This document shows, in pieces, positions 52,600 through 63,359 of a stretch of DNA of 64,000 bases; within the stretch, counting starts at the first letter, position 1, and every line of letters begins with the position of its first letter. The notes below the pieces were generated by a model, which saw only the letters and a program-made list of their open reading frames with translations, was not told where the DNA came from and did no database searches. The DNA is taken from assembly GCA_026018925.1 (NCBI GenBank), contig JAKSZU010000012.1, positions 42,819,218-42,883,217 on the forward strand. The letters run 5' to 3'. Source of the stretch: Tupaia tana. Lineage: Eukaryota > Chordata > Mammalia > Scandentia > Tupaiidae. Position numbers and translations under genes: made by a program.

Positions 52600-52690
52600 G
52601 CAGTAAGGCAGCAGAGAGGACTTCTGCTGTGGGTCCCCTACAGCTTAGTGCCTGTTTCACAGATGGGGCCCTGAGCCCACTCAGCATAGG
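52600..52690 (-). mobile_element. MIR fragment
   Basis: GTGCCTGTTTCACAGATGGG then GCCCTGAGCCCACTCAGC. Confidence 0.55.
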
Positions 52691-53486
52691 CGGGCTCAGC
52701 TGGGGGACACTGAGGTCACCAAGCTATATGCCTCACACCACGCTGCCCACCTCCCTCACCCCACCTCCACCAGGCACCGCTGGCCTGAGCCGTCAGGATA
52801 TCTGTAGGAGAGTCTGTGGAACCTGTGGTGGGGTGGGAGGGGAGCTGGGACTGCTCTGGGTATCTGACTTTGGAGGGGTGGCTGGGGCGGGTGCCTCAGT
52901 TTCCCCCGCCCGTCTCCTGAGGTCGCTGTGTATAGTGCTAGTGCTGCAGGCAGGTGTTCAGAACCAGGCTCAGCCCAGAGCGATGCTCTGCGGTCAGCGC
53001 CGCACCCCCTCCCGTGCCAGGCCCAGCCCCATGGCTTCTCTCTGATCAGCCCAGTGGATCCTGGAGCAGCCCCGCCCCCGTGCCTCAGTGTCCCTGACAA
53101 CACGATGGGGTGCAACACAGTGGTCTCTGAGGGCCCTTCCAAGAATGGAGCTACTAGTGGGGGGGTCCGAGCCTCAACATCCCTGTCTCTTCCTGGGGTT
53201 CCAGATGGTTCCTCTACTGCCTCCCCGCCCCAGTGAATTTGATGCCTCACCCACAGGTACAGGCAACAATCCCACCCACCCCAAACAGAAACAGGCAGCC
53301 TGCCCAACCCGCCCTCAGGGAGGGGGCCACCAGTACCCAGACCACCTCTACGGGTCAGTGTCCTGGGTGACAGCGCCTCCTTCACACAGGACCGCAGCGA
53401 GGGAACTGGCGGGGCAGGGGCAGACGGGGCGGCCATGGTGCCTGGCTGCCTCAGCTGTGTAGCAGGCAGAGCGGTATCTGGCACTT
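52691..53486. other. No gene; faint MIR traces
   Basis: GGTGCCTCAGTTTCCCCCGC at 52890 and GTGCCTCAGTGTCCCTGACA at 53078 are MIR-like scraps. No exon supported. Confidence 0.4.
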
Positions 53487-53503
53487 AAGAATGGGCTCTT
53501 GGG

Positions 53504-53752
53504 GACCAGCAGGTGGCATGGTGAAGGCACTGGATTTCCACATTGCCAACTGCAGTTTCAGTCCTGGACCTGGCAGCTTAAAAATCACGCTGAGTGCGTG
53601 TGCGTGCATGCCCAGAGTCTCAGGAGCAGAATGGAGGAGGAGGAGGGATTGTGACGTGGCCACCCCCCCGCAGGGTGATTTCTCACTTTCCCTCTCTCTG
53701 TCTCCAAGGAGCACACGCACCCTATGGAAAAAAACTAAAAAAAAAAAAAAAA
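53504..53752 (+). mobile_element. SINE family A with target-site duplication
   Basis: Head GGACCAGCAGGTGGCATGGT, body with CCCCCCGCAGGGTGATTTC, end CACCCTATGGAAAAAAAC. Exact 17-bp duplication AAGAATGGGCTCTTGGG at 53487-53503 and 53753-53769. Confidence 0.92.
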
Positions 53753-53778
53753 AAGAATGGGCTCTTGGGCCCGCTGCA

Positions 53779-54020
53779 GCGGCACAGCTGTAAAATAACA
53801 CTCCACAATGCTAAACCCACATGGGAAGGTCCTAGGTTCACGTCCCAAGGTCTCCCTGCGCCTTCCAACCAGGTGCATGCGCACGGGCACACACCTCTGG
53901 TTCAGGCTGACTTGGGTGGCTGATGGTGTGGGGACCCTGTTGGAGGCACCTGTGTCTCTCCCTCCCCCTACTCTCTCTCTCTTGCTCTCTCAGAAATAAG
54001 TAAATAAACTTTTTAAAAAG
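53779..54020 (+). mobile_element. SINE family D
   Basis: AACCCACATGGGAAGGTCCT, CCAAGGTCTCCCTGCGCCTT, CCAACCAGGTGCATGCGCAC, CT tract, AAATAAGTAAATAAACTTTT tail. Same strand as the family A copy just upstream. Confidence 0.68.
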
Positions 54021-54039
54021 AGAGGCTGGGTTCTGAAGT

Positions 54040-54175
54040 GGGGCCCAGCTCGACGCTGCGAGTTCGATGATCTGGGATGAATTTCCTAACCTCACAGGGC
54101 TGGTTTCCTCTGTCCACAACTGGCAGGGCTGCGTCGAGGAGCCAACGCGGTTACAGTCAGAGACACGTGATAGGA
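54040..54175 (+). mobile_element. MIR fragment
   Basis: GCGAGTTCGATGATCTGGGA, TTCCTAACCTCACAGGGCTG and TTTCCTCTGTCCACAACTGG. Possibly resumes at 54460 (TTACTGTTATTGTTGCTATT) after the SINE. Confidence 0.5.
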
Positions 54176-54440
54176 ACTCCGGCTCCACGGCCCATTGGTT
54201 AAGGCAACCAGATCCTGCATGGCTGACCGAGCAGTTCAAATCCCAGCCCTGGCAGCTTGAAAACGCGCTCAACGCATGTGCGTGTGTTCCTAAAATCCCC
54301 AAAGGAGGGAGAGGCAGGGCAGGGATTGCAGCGAGGCCATGCTCAATGGGAGGTGCCTGTCCCCTCCTTCTCTCTGGCATAGGCGTACACCCTCTGGCAA
54401 ATTTAAAAGGAAAAGAAAAAAAAAAAAAAAAAAAAAAAAC
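54176..54440 (+). mobile_element. SINE family B
   Basis: CCGGCTCCACGGCCCATTGG head, AGTTCAAATCCCAGCCC, ATTGCAGCGAGGCCATGCTC, ACACCCTCTGGCAAATTTAA then a long A-tail. Confidence 0.8.
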
Positions 54441-55094
54441 ACAAAGGGCAGCAGCCCCTGTTGTTACTGTTATTGTTGCTATTATCAGTAGTACGGACCC
54501 CCCCAACTCAGCTCCTCCACACACCCTCCCTTCATAGCAGGATCTGGGAGCCTGAGGGATTCCTGGCAACACAGACCACACCCATCTTAGGGCAGCAAGG
54601 GTCCAAGCAGCTCCTCCCTGGGGGCTCCCCGCCTTCGCAGACAAGGGCCTCTGTCCTGCTGACCCTGGGTCAGGGCAGGGGCAGTGTGCTGGCACAAAGG
54701 CTGGGCTGTCTGTGCCTCCGGCGGGGGCAGCTGCCCACGAGGGCCCTTCCTGCCACAATGAGGCCTTTGAGCAGCTGCCGGCGGGAGCCGAGCTTGCCTG
54801 GAAGGCCCCCGGCTCTCACAAGCCTGGTCTGTCTGTGAGGCCACCAGGCCAGGGAGGCAGCTGCCGTGGGGGCAGGGCCCACGGCCACCCCGCTCCTGGG
54901 CTTGCTGCCTTCCTGGCCTCTCACCAGAGAGTGCCCAGCCAGGGCAGGCTGCAGGCCCAAGAGCCAGGCGGGGCCCCAGCTGGGCAGGGCCTACAGTGTC
55001 CCCACCTTGAAGGAGTGGCTCCAGGCCTGGCACACAGGGCACTGGGAAAATCCCTATCCCCACTCAGGGTCTCGGGAAAGGGGTGGTGGCCTGG
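54441..55094. other. No gene recognised
   Basis: GC-rich unique sequence with spurious frames; a 306-codon minus frame (53838-54758) runs through two SINEs and a T-rich tail. Confidence 0.5.
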
Positions 55095-55205
55095 AGCTCC
55101 ACCTCCTCGTTTCCCTCGCCCTTAGCCTCTGCACCTGTAAAATGGAGCCTCCAGGTTCATCTGGGCCACTGTAATGACCCAGCGAGCCTCATAGCAACTC
55201 ATAGC
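55095..55205 (+). mobile_element. MIR fragment
   Basis: TAGCCTCTGCACCTGTAAAA then TGGAGCCTCCAGGTTCATCT. Confidence 0.6.
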
Positions 55206-55254
55206 AATGCCCCGGGCCGCACCAGCCGGGCAGTGAACAAGGAGGATCCCGCCC

Positions 55255-55385
55255 TGAACAGGGCAGGGGCCCACAGCGGGAACCGGGCTTCATCTCCAGC
55301 TCTGCCTCGGATTGCTGAGTGACCTTGGCTTGGTAACTGTGCCTCCGGTTTCTCCTTTATGAAAGGGGCCTGAGGCCACCCACTG
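55255..55385 (+). mobile_element. MIR fragment
   Basis: ATTGCTGAGTGACCTTGGCT, TGGTAACTGTGCCTCCGGTT and TCTCCTTTATGAAAGGGGCC. Confidence 0.75.
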
Positions 55386-55539
55386 CCAGAGAAAGCCACT
55401 TAGCAGCACGCCTCGGGCTGGGAGGCCTCGGTTGGATGAATTGGGGAATCTCAGATTCCACTGGATGGTTAAGCAGCTACGTGCTGGGGGCTGGGGCAGG
55501 GCAGGGGAAGGAGAGTCAGGAAAGGCGGGTGGAGGTGGG

Positions 55540-55870
55540 CAGATGTGCAAACTGCTGTTACCCCTGCCCAGTGCTGGGGACAGGGCCTTCCGGTTCCTGT
55601 CATGCAGGAGGCAGCATTGGCTAGAGTGAGGGTGGTCTTCCAGACGCAGGGAACAACAGTGTCGAAGGCTGTGAGCTGTGGGAGCCGCGTCATCTGGCAT
55701 GCCTAAGGACTGAAGGCCAGGCTGCTGGGCCAGCCAGGGCCAGGCTGGAAAGGTCTGAAATGCCAGACCAAGGGCTTTAGACTCAATGTTTCAGAAACTA
55801 GGGAGCCACGGATGGTCTCAGAGCCAGCGAGTGACTTGATTAGATTAGAATGTTTTAAATATCTGGCAGT
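55540..55870. mobile_element. L2 fragment, long
   Basis: TTCCAGACGCAGGGAACAAC, GTCGAAGGCTGTGAGCTGTG, GGGCTTTAGACTCAATGTTT and CGAGTGACTTGATTAGATTA in L2 order. Confidence 0.72.
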
Positions 55871-56099
55871 GTCCAGGCAGGAGAACGGGGAGGGCGGGCA
55901 CAGACTTCCGCGCTGTATCCACGTCTTTGCTGCTGCGGTTTAGGGTGGGTGTGCTCAGGAGTGCACGTAAAGGGGTAGCACCGTGGGGTTCTGGGGCAAG
56001 ACTGGCACTGCATGGGGCCGCCCCGGCGTTCTGGGATATGGAATAGGGTGCTCCCACCCAGCACCCCCTGGGCCACCTCACACCCCGCAGAGGGGAGAC

Positions 56100-56190
56100 T
56101 TCATTCAGAACCCAGAGCCAGACTGGCTCTGCCCTGACTTGTACACGACATCACCCCTGTGAGCCTGTTTCCAAATCTCTAAAGGGGGGT
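56100..56190 (+). mobile_element. MIR fragment
   Basis: CCAGACTGGCTCTGCCCTGA, CCTGTGAGCCTGTTTCCAAA. 56225-56290 is a T-rich remnant (TTTGTTTGTTTGTTTTATTT) without family identity. Confidence 0.6.
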
Positions 56191-56444
56191 AAGGGGGCTG
56201 GAGACCCAAAGCACTGCCATGACAGCTTAGATTTTTTGTTTTTTTTTGTTTGTTTGTTTTATTTATTTTTTCTTTCTTTCATTGAATGACAACTTAGTTT
56301 GATACTGGACAGTTCTCCAGGGAGTGACCCCCTTCCATCTTCTGGGGCTTCTTATTTTGGAAGAGAGGAGCTAGGGACCGAGGGAAATCCAGGTTGCTCA
56401 GGGGACCTGGGCCTGGGGCTGGGTCTCTGTGGGAGCCCCCACCA

Positions 56445-56640
56445 GAGGCAGTAACCTTGCTAAGACAAGCTGGGGTTCAAATCTTACCCCTGCCACTCAG
56501 ATGCTGTGTGATCTTGACTGTGCCTCAGTTTCCTCATGTGTAAAAAAGGAATAAGAACACAGTCGTGAGGGTTCGACGAGATACCACGTGATATGCTTGA
56601 GCACATCACAGGCGCTAGGGAGGGCTCGTCGCCTCGGCTA
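56445..56640 (+). mobile_element. MIR, near full length
   Basis: GGGGTTCAAATCTTACCCCT, GCTGTGTGATCTTGACTGTG, CCTCAGTTTCCTCATGTGTA and GAATAAGAACACAGTCGTGA: all MIR blocks in order. Confidence 0.9.
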
Positions 56641-57204
56641 CTGTGACTGTCACTCGTCGGAATTCCTCCCCACCCCCACAGCGGTGCGGTCTCTTCCTGT
56701 TTTTTGGCATCCTGGGTGCAGTGAGTTGTGCGGTCACACAGCTGGCCAGCTGCAGGGATGTGGCCCCGGGTACCCCCACTCCAGACCGAGAAGCAATATC
56801 TCTAGTCTGTACCCTCAGGACCCCGAGAGGTTGCCATCTCCCCCACCCCATGCCCAGGTGGGACTGGGGCTTCCAGTCAAAGCCAGAATCAGGGCAAGAG
56901 GTCTGGCCCGAAACCCCAAATTACAGCAGTTCCAGCCTCCAGGCAGGGCTAAATTAAGCTCCCAGGAGGCCTCACCCCAAACGTACATACCAGAGGCTGA
57001 GGGGTCCCTGCAGCACTGAGGACCCCAGCACCCCGAGCCCCAAGAAGACTCGGCCTCCACTTCCCCACAGCCTCCTGCCTCCCCTGGCCAGAGCCTTGCT
57101 CCCCACCTCCTGAACTAGGTCTCCAAAGAGACTCAGAGGCTGGGGCTGGGGGGCGGCGCGACCCCCACCCCAGCCTGCAGGCTGCCCCACCGCAGGGCCC
57201 GTGC
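56641..57204. other. No gene recognised
   Basis: GC-rich, nothing identified. Confidence 0.4.
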
Positions 57205-57425
57205 CGCAGAAACCCGGCTGAGTAAATAATGACATTTCCTCCTCTCTCCTGCGCTCTTCGCCCCTTTCCCTTCCACAAATAAATTATCAACATGCCCAGG
57301 TCCCGGCGGAGCGGAGCATATCGCGGGGAACAATGAAAAAGCTTTTAATAGGATTCCAGGAGCTGCAGTCACTCGCTCACGGGCCCTAATGGAGATTGCT
57401 CCGTGACCGCAGGCTGCCAGCGCCC
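57205..57425. promoter_or_regulatory. AT-rich island, candidate enhancer
   Basis: CTGAGTAAATAATGACATTT, AAATAAATTATCAACATGCC, GAACAATGAAAAAGCTTTTA (AACAATG is SOX-like) and GGGCCCTAATGGAGATTGCT. Non-repetitive, CpGs preserved. Confidence 0.45.
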
Positions 57426-57505
57426 TCTCGGGCCCCCTCGCCCGCCGCCGGCCCAGCTCCTCCCCAGGGCAGCAGCGGGCAGCAAGGCCCAGCTGGGCCA
57501 CCCGC

Positions 57506-57513
57506 TGACGTCA
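57506..57513. promoter_or_regulatory. Full CRE palindrome TGACGTCA
   Basis: Perfect CREB/ATF site in CCCGCTGACGTCACAGGG, 80 bp from the AT-rich island. Intact CpG in the site is notable, but an 8-mer can occur by chance. Confidence 0.4.
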
Positions 57514-57624
57514 CAGGGCCAGCGTCTGGGCCTGGAGAGGCGCTCAGCAGACGGAGACGCACATGCCACCTGCCACACAGCTCAGACAGACAGAGCAGAT
57601 GTATACACCCTGCACCTCTGCCGA

Positions 57625-57745
57625 GGCTGTTCCTTCCCAGGAACGATGTCCTTCCGCCTGGTTCAAATGGCACCTCTTCTGAGAAGCCTTCCCTGATTCC
57701 TCCCCCAACATCTGCTGTCAGATCCAGCACCCAGCCTTGCACACG
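57625..57745. mobile_element. L2 fragment
   Basis: CTGGTTCAAATGGCACCTCT, TCTGAGAAGCCTTCCCTGAT is a very characteristic L2 phrase. Confidence 0.75.
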
Positions 57746-57984
57746 GTGGAGCCTCAGGAAATGGGGCAGACTCTTGGCATACAGAGGAGTCCTTTAGGAA
57801 GCATAAGGCCACAGGAGACAGCCCAGGGGGGCATGGGTAGGTCCCCAGCTTGGGGAGGGGCATGGCTGAGGGGGATGAATGCCAGAGACGAAAGCCCAGG
57901 CCCCGAGTGACCTGCCATCTCTGCACCTGCTTTCCCATCTGCATTTGAGAGGGACCCAGACAGACAGGGACCAAGTACACCTCG

Positions 57985-58100
57985 ATGAGATGAGCATGGT
58001 TTCCCGTCCTCTATGTGACCTTGGCTAGCCACGTCACCCCTCTGTGCCTCGGTTTATCCCAGGGTATTGCTATGCTAGGGTAAAATCGGGAGCCGCCGAC
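57985..58100 (+). mobile_element. MIR fragment
   Basis: CTATGTGACCTTGGCTAGCC, CCCCTCTGTGCCTCGGTTTA. Confidence 0.75.
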
Positions 58101-58159
58101 CACCCGGCGTGTGTGAGTGCCAGCCGCGACAGTGGCAGCTCCTTATTCTATTCTACTAT

Positions 58160-58345
58160 GTGTGTGTGGCGGGCAGGTGGTGTTAAAAGCACGTGCTTCA
58201 GATGCCACGTCCTGCCGTGTGACCTTGGTCCAGTCACCTTCCCTGCCCGCACCTCAGTTTTCCCTTTGGTGAAATGGAGCTGTTGTGAGACGTTGCTGAG
58301 GCCCTGTCTGTGGCGTCCGGCACAGTGCTCCGTGAAGCACGCACG
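58160..58345 (+). mobile_element. MIR, near full length
   Basis: GGTGTTAAAAGCACGTGCTT head, GCCGTGTGACCTTGGTCCAG, GCACCTCAGTTTTCCCTTTG and CCGGCACAGTGCTCCGTGAA 3' end. Confidence 0.88.
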
Positions 58346-58844
58346 CAGTCACAGTAACGGCAGCTCCCGGCCTCTCTGCTGTTCTCCAGGGGCCGTGGTC
58401 CTGTGCCCACTTCTGCCCTGAGGCCTGGCACACAGGAAGTGTCCAGAAGCTACCGAGGGGTTTCCATCTGATCCCATGCCAGGACAGAAGGCGACCTTTG
58501 AGCACCAGGCTCTCCTTCTCCATAACTTGGCCCTAACCCCGCTCACTCCTGCCTGCCCACCCTAACTGCATTCCAAGGTTCTCAGGCTCAGTCCTCCCCA
58601 GAGGTACCCACACCCCGACCTGCCCCTTCATCACAATGGAGAGGTTTAGAGTCCCCGTCCCAGCCCTCCACCCCACAATCCACTCCACCCATTGCCTGTG
58701 TGGGCCCAGATCTCGAGGCTTAGCAGAGGTCCGGGAGCCTGCCTGCCAGGGAGGGTGGAGTGCTCCTGAGGGCAGGAGGCCAGGCCCTCCCGGCCTGTTC
58801 CTAGACAGCGTCAGAGTCCCAGCGCCGTGTCTGGCTGGGCCTGA
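58346..58844. other. No feature recognised
   Basis: GC-rich; nothing identified. Confidence 0.4.
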
Positions 58845-59015
58845 TGGACACTGTCACATACAGCTCATACTGACCCTGGGAAGCAGGCCCTGTCGTCCTC
58901 TGTCACAGGTGCCAAGACTGAAGCAGAGGGAGAAGGAGGGTGTCCAGGGGCCCTCAGCTGCTAAGTTACAGAGGTAGGATTTGAACCCAAGCCCGCTGGA
59001 CTCCACAGTCCTGCT
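58845..59015 (-). mobile_element. MIR fragment
   Basis: AAGTTACAGAGGTAGGATTT, GAACCCAAGCCCGCTGGACT in reverse MIR order. A short forward MIR-like piece follows at 59030-59095. Confidence 0.75.
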
Positions 59016-59214
59016 GCCTCATGGAGTGTCCTGGCTTCCATGCGACCTTGGACAAAGCCTGTCACTGCTCTGTGGCTTGGTCTCCCTTCTCTCACAAGCC
59101 TGGCAGAGCTTGTCAAACAGAAACCCTTGGAAGTTGGGGCGGGCACGAGCCTAATCCTGGTGGGGTCTCGGGGCTCAGAATCCCAGAACTACGGTGCTGC
59201 TGTGCCCTTAGGGG

Positions 59215-59275
59215 CCAGCCCCTTGTCCAGCAGTAGTGGGGAAACTGAGGCTCAGAGAGCTCCCCTGTGACTGAG
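59215..59275 (-). mobile_element. MIR fragment, short
   Basis: GGGGAAACTGAGGCTCAGAG is exact reverse MIR core. Confidence 0.7.
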
Positions 59276-60021
59276 GAGGGGAACGTGCACAGTCTCCCTG
59301 GACAGGTGGGGTAGGCATGGGGGCGTGCAAACTCAGCAAGAAAGACTCCCGGCAGCTCCCTCTCCGCCGACTGGCCAGCACTGCAGGCCTGAGCTCCAGG
59401 CCAGCCCCACCATGACCATTCAGCTCCTTCCCTGAGGTTAAAGGTCAGGTTGCGGGGCTGGCGATCACAGAGCCTCCTCAGCTGGAGCAGGGCTGGGGAG
59501 GGGGCCAGCACCTCAGCCTCTCACTTTGCAACCTCCCCCTCCGCAGAGGCCCGGCGAGAGCACATGGGCAACAGATGGCCGCTGTCTGGGGGACAGGATG
59601 AGCAGGGCCCTGGGTGTGGGTGGAGGGCAGCCACTCAGGCCTCCTAGCAGCTCCCTGGAGATAGGCGGGGCGAGGGGTTCATTCATTGCAGAGCCTGCTC
59701 AGGCTGGCTCAGGGAAGGCAGGTTAGAAGGCGGTCTGAGCCATTGTGTACAGGGGCGTGTGTGTGTGTGAGTGTGCAAGAGTGTGAGTATCACACGTATC
59801 TGCCTCCCCTTCCTGACCTGGGGGTCATCAGGTGGAGACAGGTGTACATGGGCTGACGAGCACCTCACCTGTCCTTTCACTGAACCGGGCACCCTTGGGA
59901 TGGAGGGGCAGCTACACAAAACCCCATGATCCTCTACGACTTGCTGCTCCCAGGGTAGGACACTCATCCGCCAGCATTTAGATTTCCTGAACCAAAACCA
60001 CGCCTCTTGGGTCTGACCACA
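59276..60021. other. No gene; TG-rich patch
   Basis: GTGTGTGTGTGTGAGTGTGC at 59755-59780. No repeat family or exon identified. Confidence 0.4.
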
Positions 60022-60296
60022 GGTTTGTTTGTTTGTTTGTTTATTTATTTTTATTTTAGAGAGAGATTTTTGCTATAGGGCACATGTGCTGGCCTGAGAG
60101 ACAGAGAGACAGAAAGCAAGAAATCACCCCCCAGGGGGATGGCCACACCACAATCCCTTCTCCATTCTCCTTTCAGGATTTTGGGCATGCACACACCACG
60201 CCCAGTGTGAGTTTTTAGTCACTGGGTCCAGGACTTGAACCATGGTCGGCTATGTGGGAGTTCAGTGTCATAACCATTATGCCACCTGCTGGTCCT
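60022..60296 (-). mobile_element. SINE family A, reverse, abutting a family B tail
   Basis: (GTTT)n start, TTTTTGCTATAGGGCACATG, full body, head CATTATGCCACCTGCTGGTC. Followed at once by family B in the same orientation. Confidence 0.86.
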
Positions 60297-60299
60297 CAC

Positions 60300-60556
60300 T
60301 GAAGGTTTATTTTATTTTATTTTTTTACTTTTCTTAATTGCCAGAGGGTATGTTCACTCATCAGAGAGGGAGAGAGACAGCGAGGTAGACAGGAAGAAAG
60401 CACCCCACTTCAGGTCATGTTCACGATCCCGTCTCTATTTCTCCGTCCTGACACACACATGCCCAGCGTGTTTTCCAAGTCTCTAGAGCCAAGATTCAAG
60501 TCATGGCTGACCACATGGGATCTGGCTCTCAACCACTAGGCCATAGGGCCAGCCCA
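60300..60556 (-). mobile_element. SINE family B, reverse
   Basis: TTTCTTAATTGCCAGAGGGT, AGCGTGTTTTCCAAGTCTCT, AGCCAAGATTCAAGTCATGG and head CAACCACTAGGCCATAGGGC. Confidence 0.78.
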
Positions 60557-60719
60557 GAGGAGTGAATTTTGAATTCATTCCAGAAAAGCCGACTGGCTAC
60601 TGCTGGGCAAATCACATCTGATCCCGAGCCAGGATGGCATGTCCCTATGGGAGAGCTGAGTCCAGGCAGATTTCATGCCCAGAAGTCCCCAGAGGCAGGC
60701 TAGACCCTCTACTGAGGTG

Positions 60720-60870
60720 GTTGTTCAGCCATAGATTCATTCATCTGTTCATCTGTTCATTCTACCCGTGACGGAGCCGCTGTGTGCCAGGCCTGTACCA
60801 GTCCCTGGAGCCGCACCAGCGGCTACGAGTGACATGATCCCTGCCTCACACCGGCCTCCAGCCCATCATC
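60720..60870. mobile_element. L2 fragment
   Basis: TTCATTCATCTGTTCATCTG, GTGTGCCAGGCCTGTACCAG and TGACATGATCCCTGCCTCAC in L2 order. Confidence 0.8.
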
Positions 60871-61059
60871 CCAGCCCTGGCACCACTCAGAGCCAGCCAG
60901 GCATCGCCCCACACCCTGAAAGTGGCCCTGGTAACCCTCCACAACCCCCAAGCCACCCTCGCCTCTGCTCCCGAACGCCATACCTTCATCAGGCAGCCCT
61001 TGGCAGACAGCCCCCAGGAAGAGCCCATCCTGGCACCAGCACTCAGCGGCATTTTTGAG

Positions 61060-61460
61060 GACATTTTCCCAAACAATATTTCCAGGCGTCACTGGGGGTG
61101 GAGGAGTGGAGGGGCCGGCGAGGAGGGGGGACAGGTTCGACGAGAGCAATTTGCTTCTGTAGAAATGCCATCTCCACTCCGAAGTCATTCCCCCATTTCT
61201 TTTCTCTCTTCCTCACATTCTCTCTCTCTCTCTTTTTTATTTTTTTTACAGTTTGCTAAATCTGTTGTAATCTGGTGCCAACGATTAATTCAGGCAGAAG
61301 GAGGGAAAGGGGAATGAAAAAAATACTGCCACGGAGCTGCTTCTGGAGAGCGATGAAGGCAGAAATAGCCAGGACCAGGGCCCCGCAACCCCGGGTTTAA
61401 TCTGTTTTAATTAAGTACACGGCCATCCCTAAACAGGCCAGCAACTGCCTCCCTGACAGC
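61060..61460. promoter_or_regulatory. AT-rich island, strong candidate enhancer
   Basis: CGAGAGCAATTTGCTTCTG, TTTACAGTTTGCTAAATCTG, TTGTAATCTGGTGCCAACGA, TTAATTCAGGCAGAAGGAGG and GTTTTAATTAAGTACACGGC. The longest low-GC non-repeat block of the window; a T/C tract at 61210-61250 sits in it. Confidence 0.5.
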
Positions 61461-62265
61461 GACAGGAGACTACCCTGCTCCCCACCGAGTCCGCTCCTCA
61501 CTGCACAGCTTATGCACCTGAAGCCTAGTAGGGCCACCGGATTCCTGGGTTCAGAGCTCTGCCTGGGAGGCAGTGTCCCCTAGTGGTTAGCTGAGCCCGG
61601 TACAGCCAGGTCCTGCTACCTCCAGGAGATAGACTTTGTTCCCTCCTCCCTCCGCCTGCACCCATCCTCCCTTCTCAGCCCAATGCCTCTTCCTGCACCT
61701 GGGAACATTCAGAGCTGGGGGACGGATAACAGCCCTCATGCAGCCCAGGGCCACCGCCCCACATAAACATGCCCCAGCCTTGCCCCTCACAGCCCATCAG
61801 ACACTGGACCAACCTGCCCATGCAGGCGAATACACAGCTCTCAGGGACGAGGGACCCCACACCCGGGAGTGAAGTCCCCTTCCAGAGGGGACTGGGCAGA
61901 GGGTCCTTGAGGCAGGCTGAACACCTGCCCAGGTGTCCTGAGAGGGATGGAGGCAGATAGGCCCGGAGAGACCCAAGGAAACCCACTGGCTTCCGGGAGC
62001 CCACCCTGCAGATGCCTACAGGTGCTGTGGTCCCCTCCCCACTGCACACCCCACACCTGCCAAGGGGTTCACACACAGCCTCTCTGGTCTCGTTCTACCC
62101 ACTGGGCCCTCATCCCCATCCCACCTCTGGCTCACCCTTCCGTGGGAACCCCCCAGCAGGCGCCTCTTACCCAGCCTGGGAGGCTGACGGAGGTCTAACC
62201 CCACACCTCTTTGTGCCCCCTGAGGCACACCCAGCTGTGTTTGCTCTCCACCTTTGTCCCAGAGC
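61461..62265. other. No gene; MIR-like scrap
   Basis: 61565-61620 has a MIR-head-like CCCCTAGTGGTTAGCTGAGC. Otherwise unremarkable GC-rich sequence. Confidence 0.4.
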
Positions 62266-62269
62266 CCCG

Positions 62270-62345
62270 CACCGCACCTGGCCATAACTTGCACTCAGCA
62301 ATTATCTCACGAATGAATGAATGAGTGAGTGAGTGAGTGAGCAGG
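62270..62345 (+). mobile_element. MIR or L2 3' end with simple repeat
   Basis: CTTGCACTCAGCAATTATCT then ACGAATGAATGAATGAGTGA, a usual 3' end with (TGAR)n extension. Confidence 0.55.
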
Positions 62346-63359
62346 AAGGGAGAGTGGGCAAGACCAGATGTGGAGCCAGGGTGCAGGCAGGTTCCCGTGG
62401 GCCAACACTGCTCCCCCATCAGCGTCTCTGGCTCCAGCCCCACCTCGCACCCACCCTCCTCCCCACCCTCTCTGTGCTCACTGGCCTGGCTCTGTGAGGT
62501 GTGTGTTTGTGGGGGGGGGGGGCAGCACACGCTTGCTCACCGTGGGAGCTTAACCCCCAGGGCAGCTGTGAATCCAGCAAACAACTTCCACAAAGCAGTT
62601 GAGGCCCCAGGAACCTGACATCATCTGCAGAGCCACTGAGCCCTGGGAGTAGCTGGGCTCTGGGGGCCGCAGGCGGCGTAAACAGGTGTCCACCACCACA
62701 CAGGGAAACACGGGCCTGCAAAAATACAGGTACTTGGCAGGACCCCGACTCCAGCTGCTACTGGGGATGGCCAGGCCTGCAGTGGGTGGGCAGGGCCCAG
62801 CAGGGATGCTGTCCTTTCCCCAGTCTCTTCCCAACCATCCAGTCTGCCCCACCCTCAGGCCCTGGCCCACTCAGGGTGGCTGCACCATGGCAGAGGACAG
62901 AGTGCAGCTGCCTTGTGGCCTGGCCAGAGCCAAAGCAAACCTGAGCTTTGTCTCAGAAAGAACAGCCCAGATTCTAAGGGGGGCGGAGGGGGCTCCCATG
63001 GCAAACGCATGCCAAGGGCTATGAGCAGGCCCCACCCTTCCCAAGAACTGATGCTCTCTGGTGGAGAGGAGGGCAAAGCTGCCCCCGGGGCAGCCCCCTC
63101 CCGCCCCCGGCTCATCCCACTTAGGGTGGCTAGATCCTTCAGCAAGCCCACACTCCATGATGTCCAAGCACACTTGCTCAGAGCCCAGCTCGCTCATGGC
63201 ACTGAGCCCTCAGCCCTACCCCTGTGGGGTGGCCTTTGGCAGGTAGGGGTGAGGGGGGCGTCAGTCCTTCCTGATACTCCAGGTTCTGAAGAAACTGAGA
63301 GCCCCTGGCTTGGAGCAAAGCAGGGGTGAGGAGCACAGGGAGCCCCACACTGCTAGGTG
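62346..63359. other. No gene; G run
   Basis: About 12-base G run at 62510-62522. GC-rich; no repeat or exon identified. Confidence 0.4.

Noticed and set aside
53838..54758. 306-codon minus-strand open frame
   Set aside because: It reads through two SINEs and a long A-tail translated as poly-Phe, so it is noncoding.
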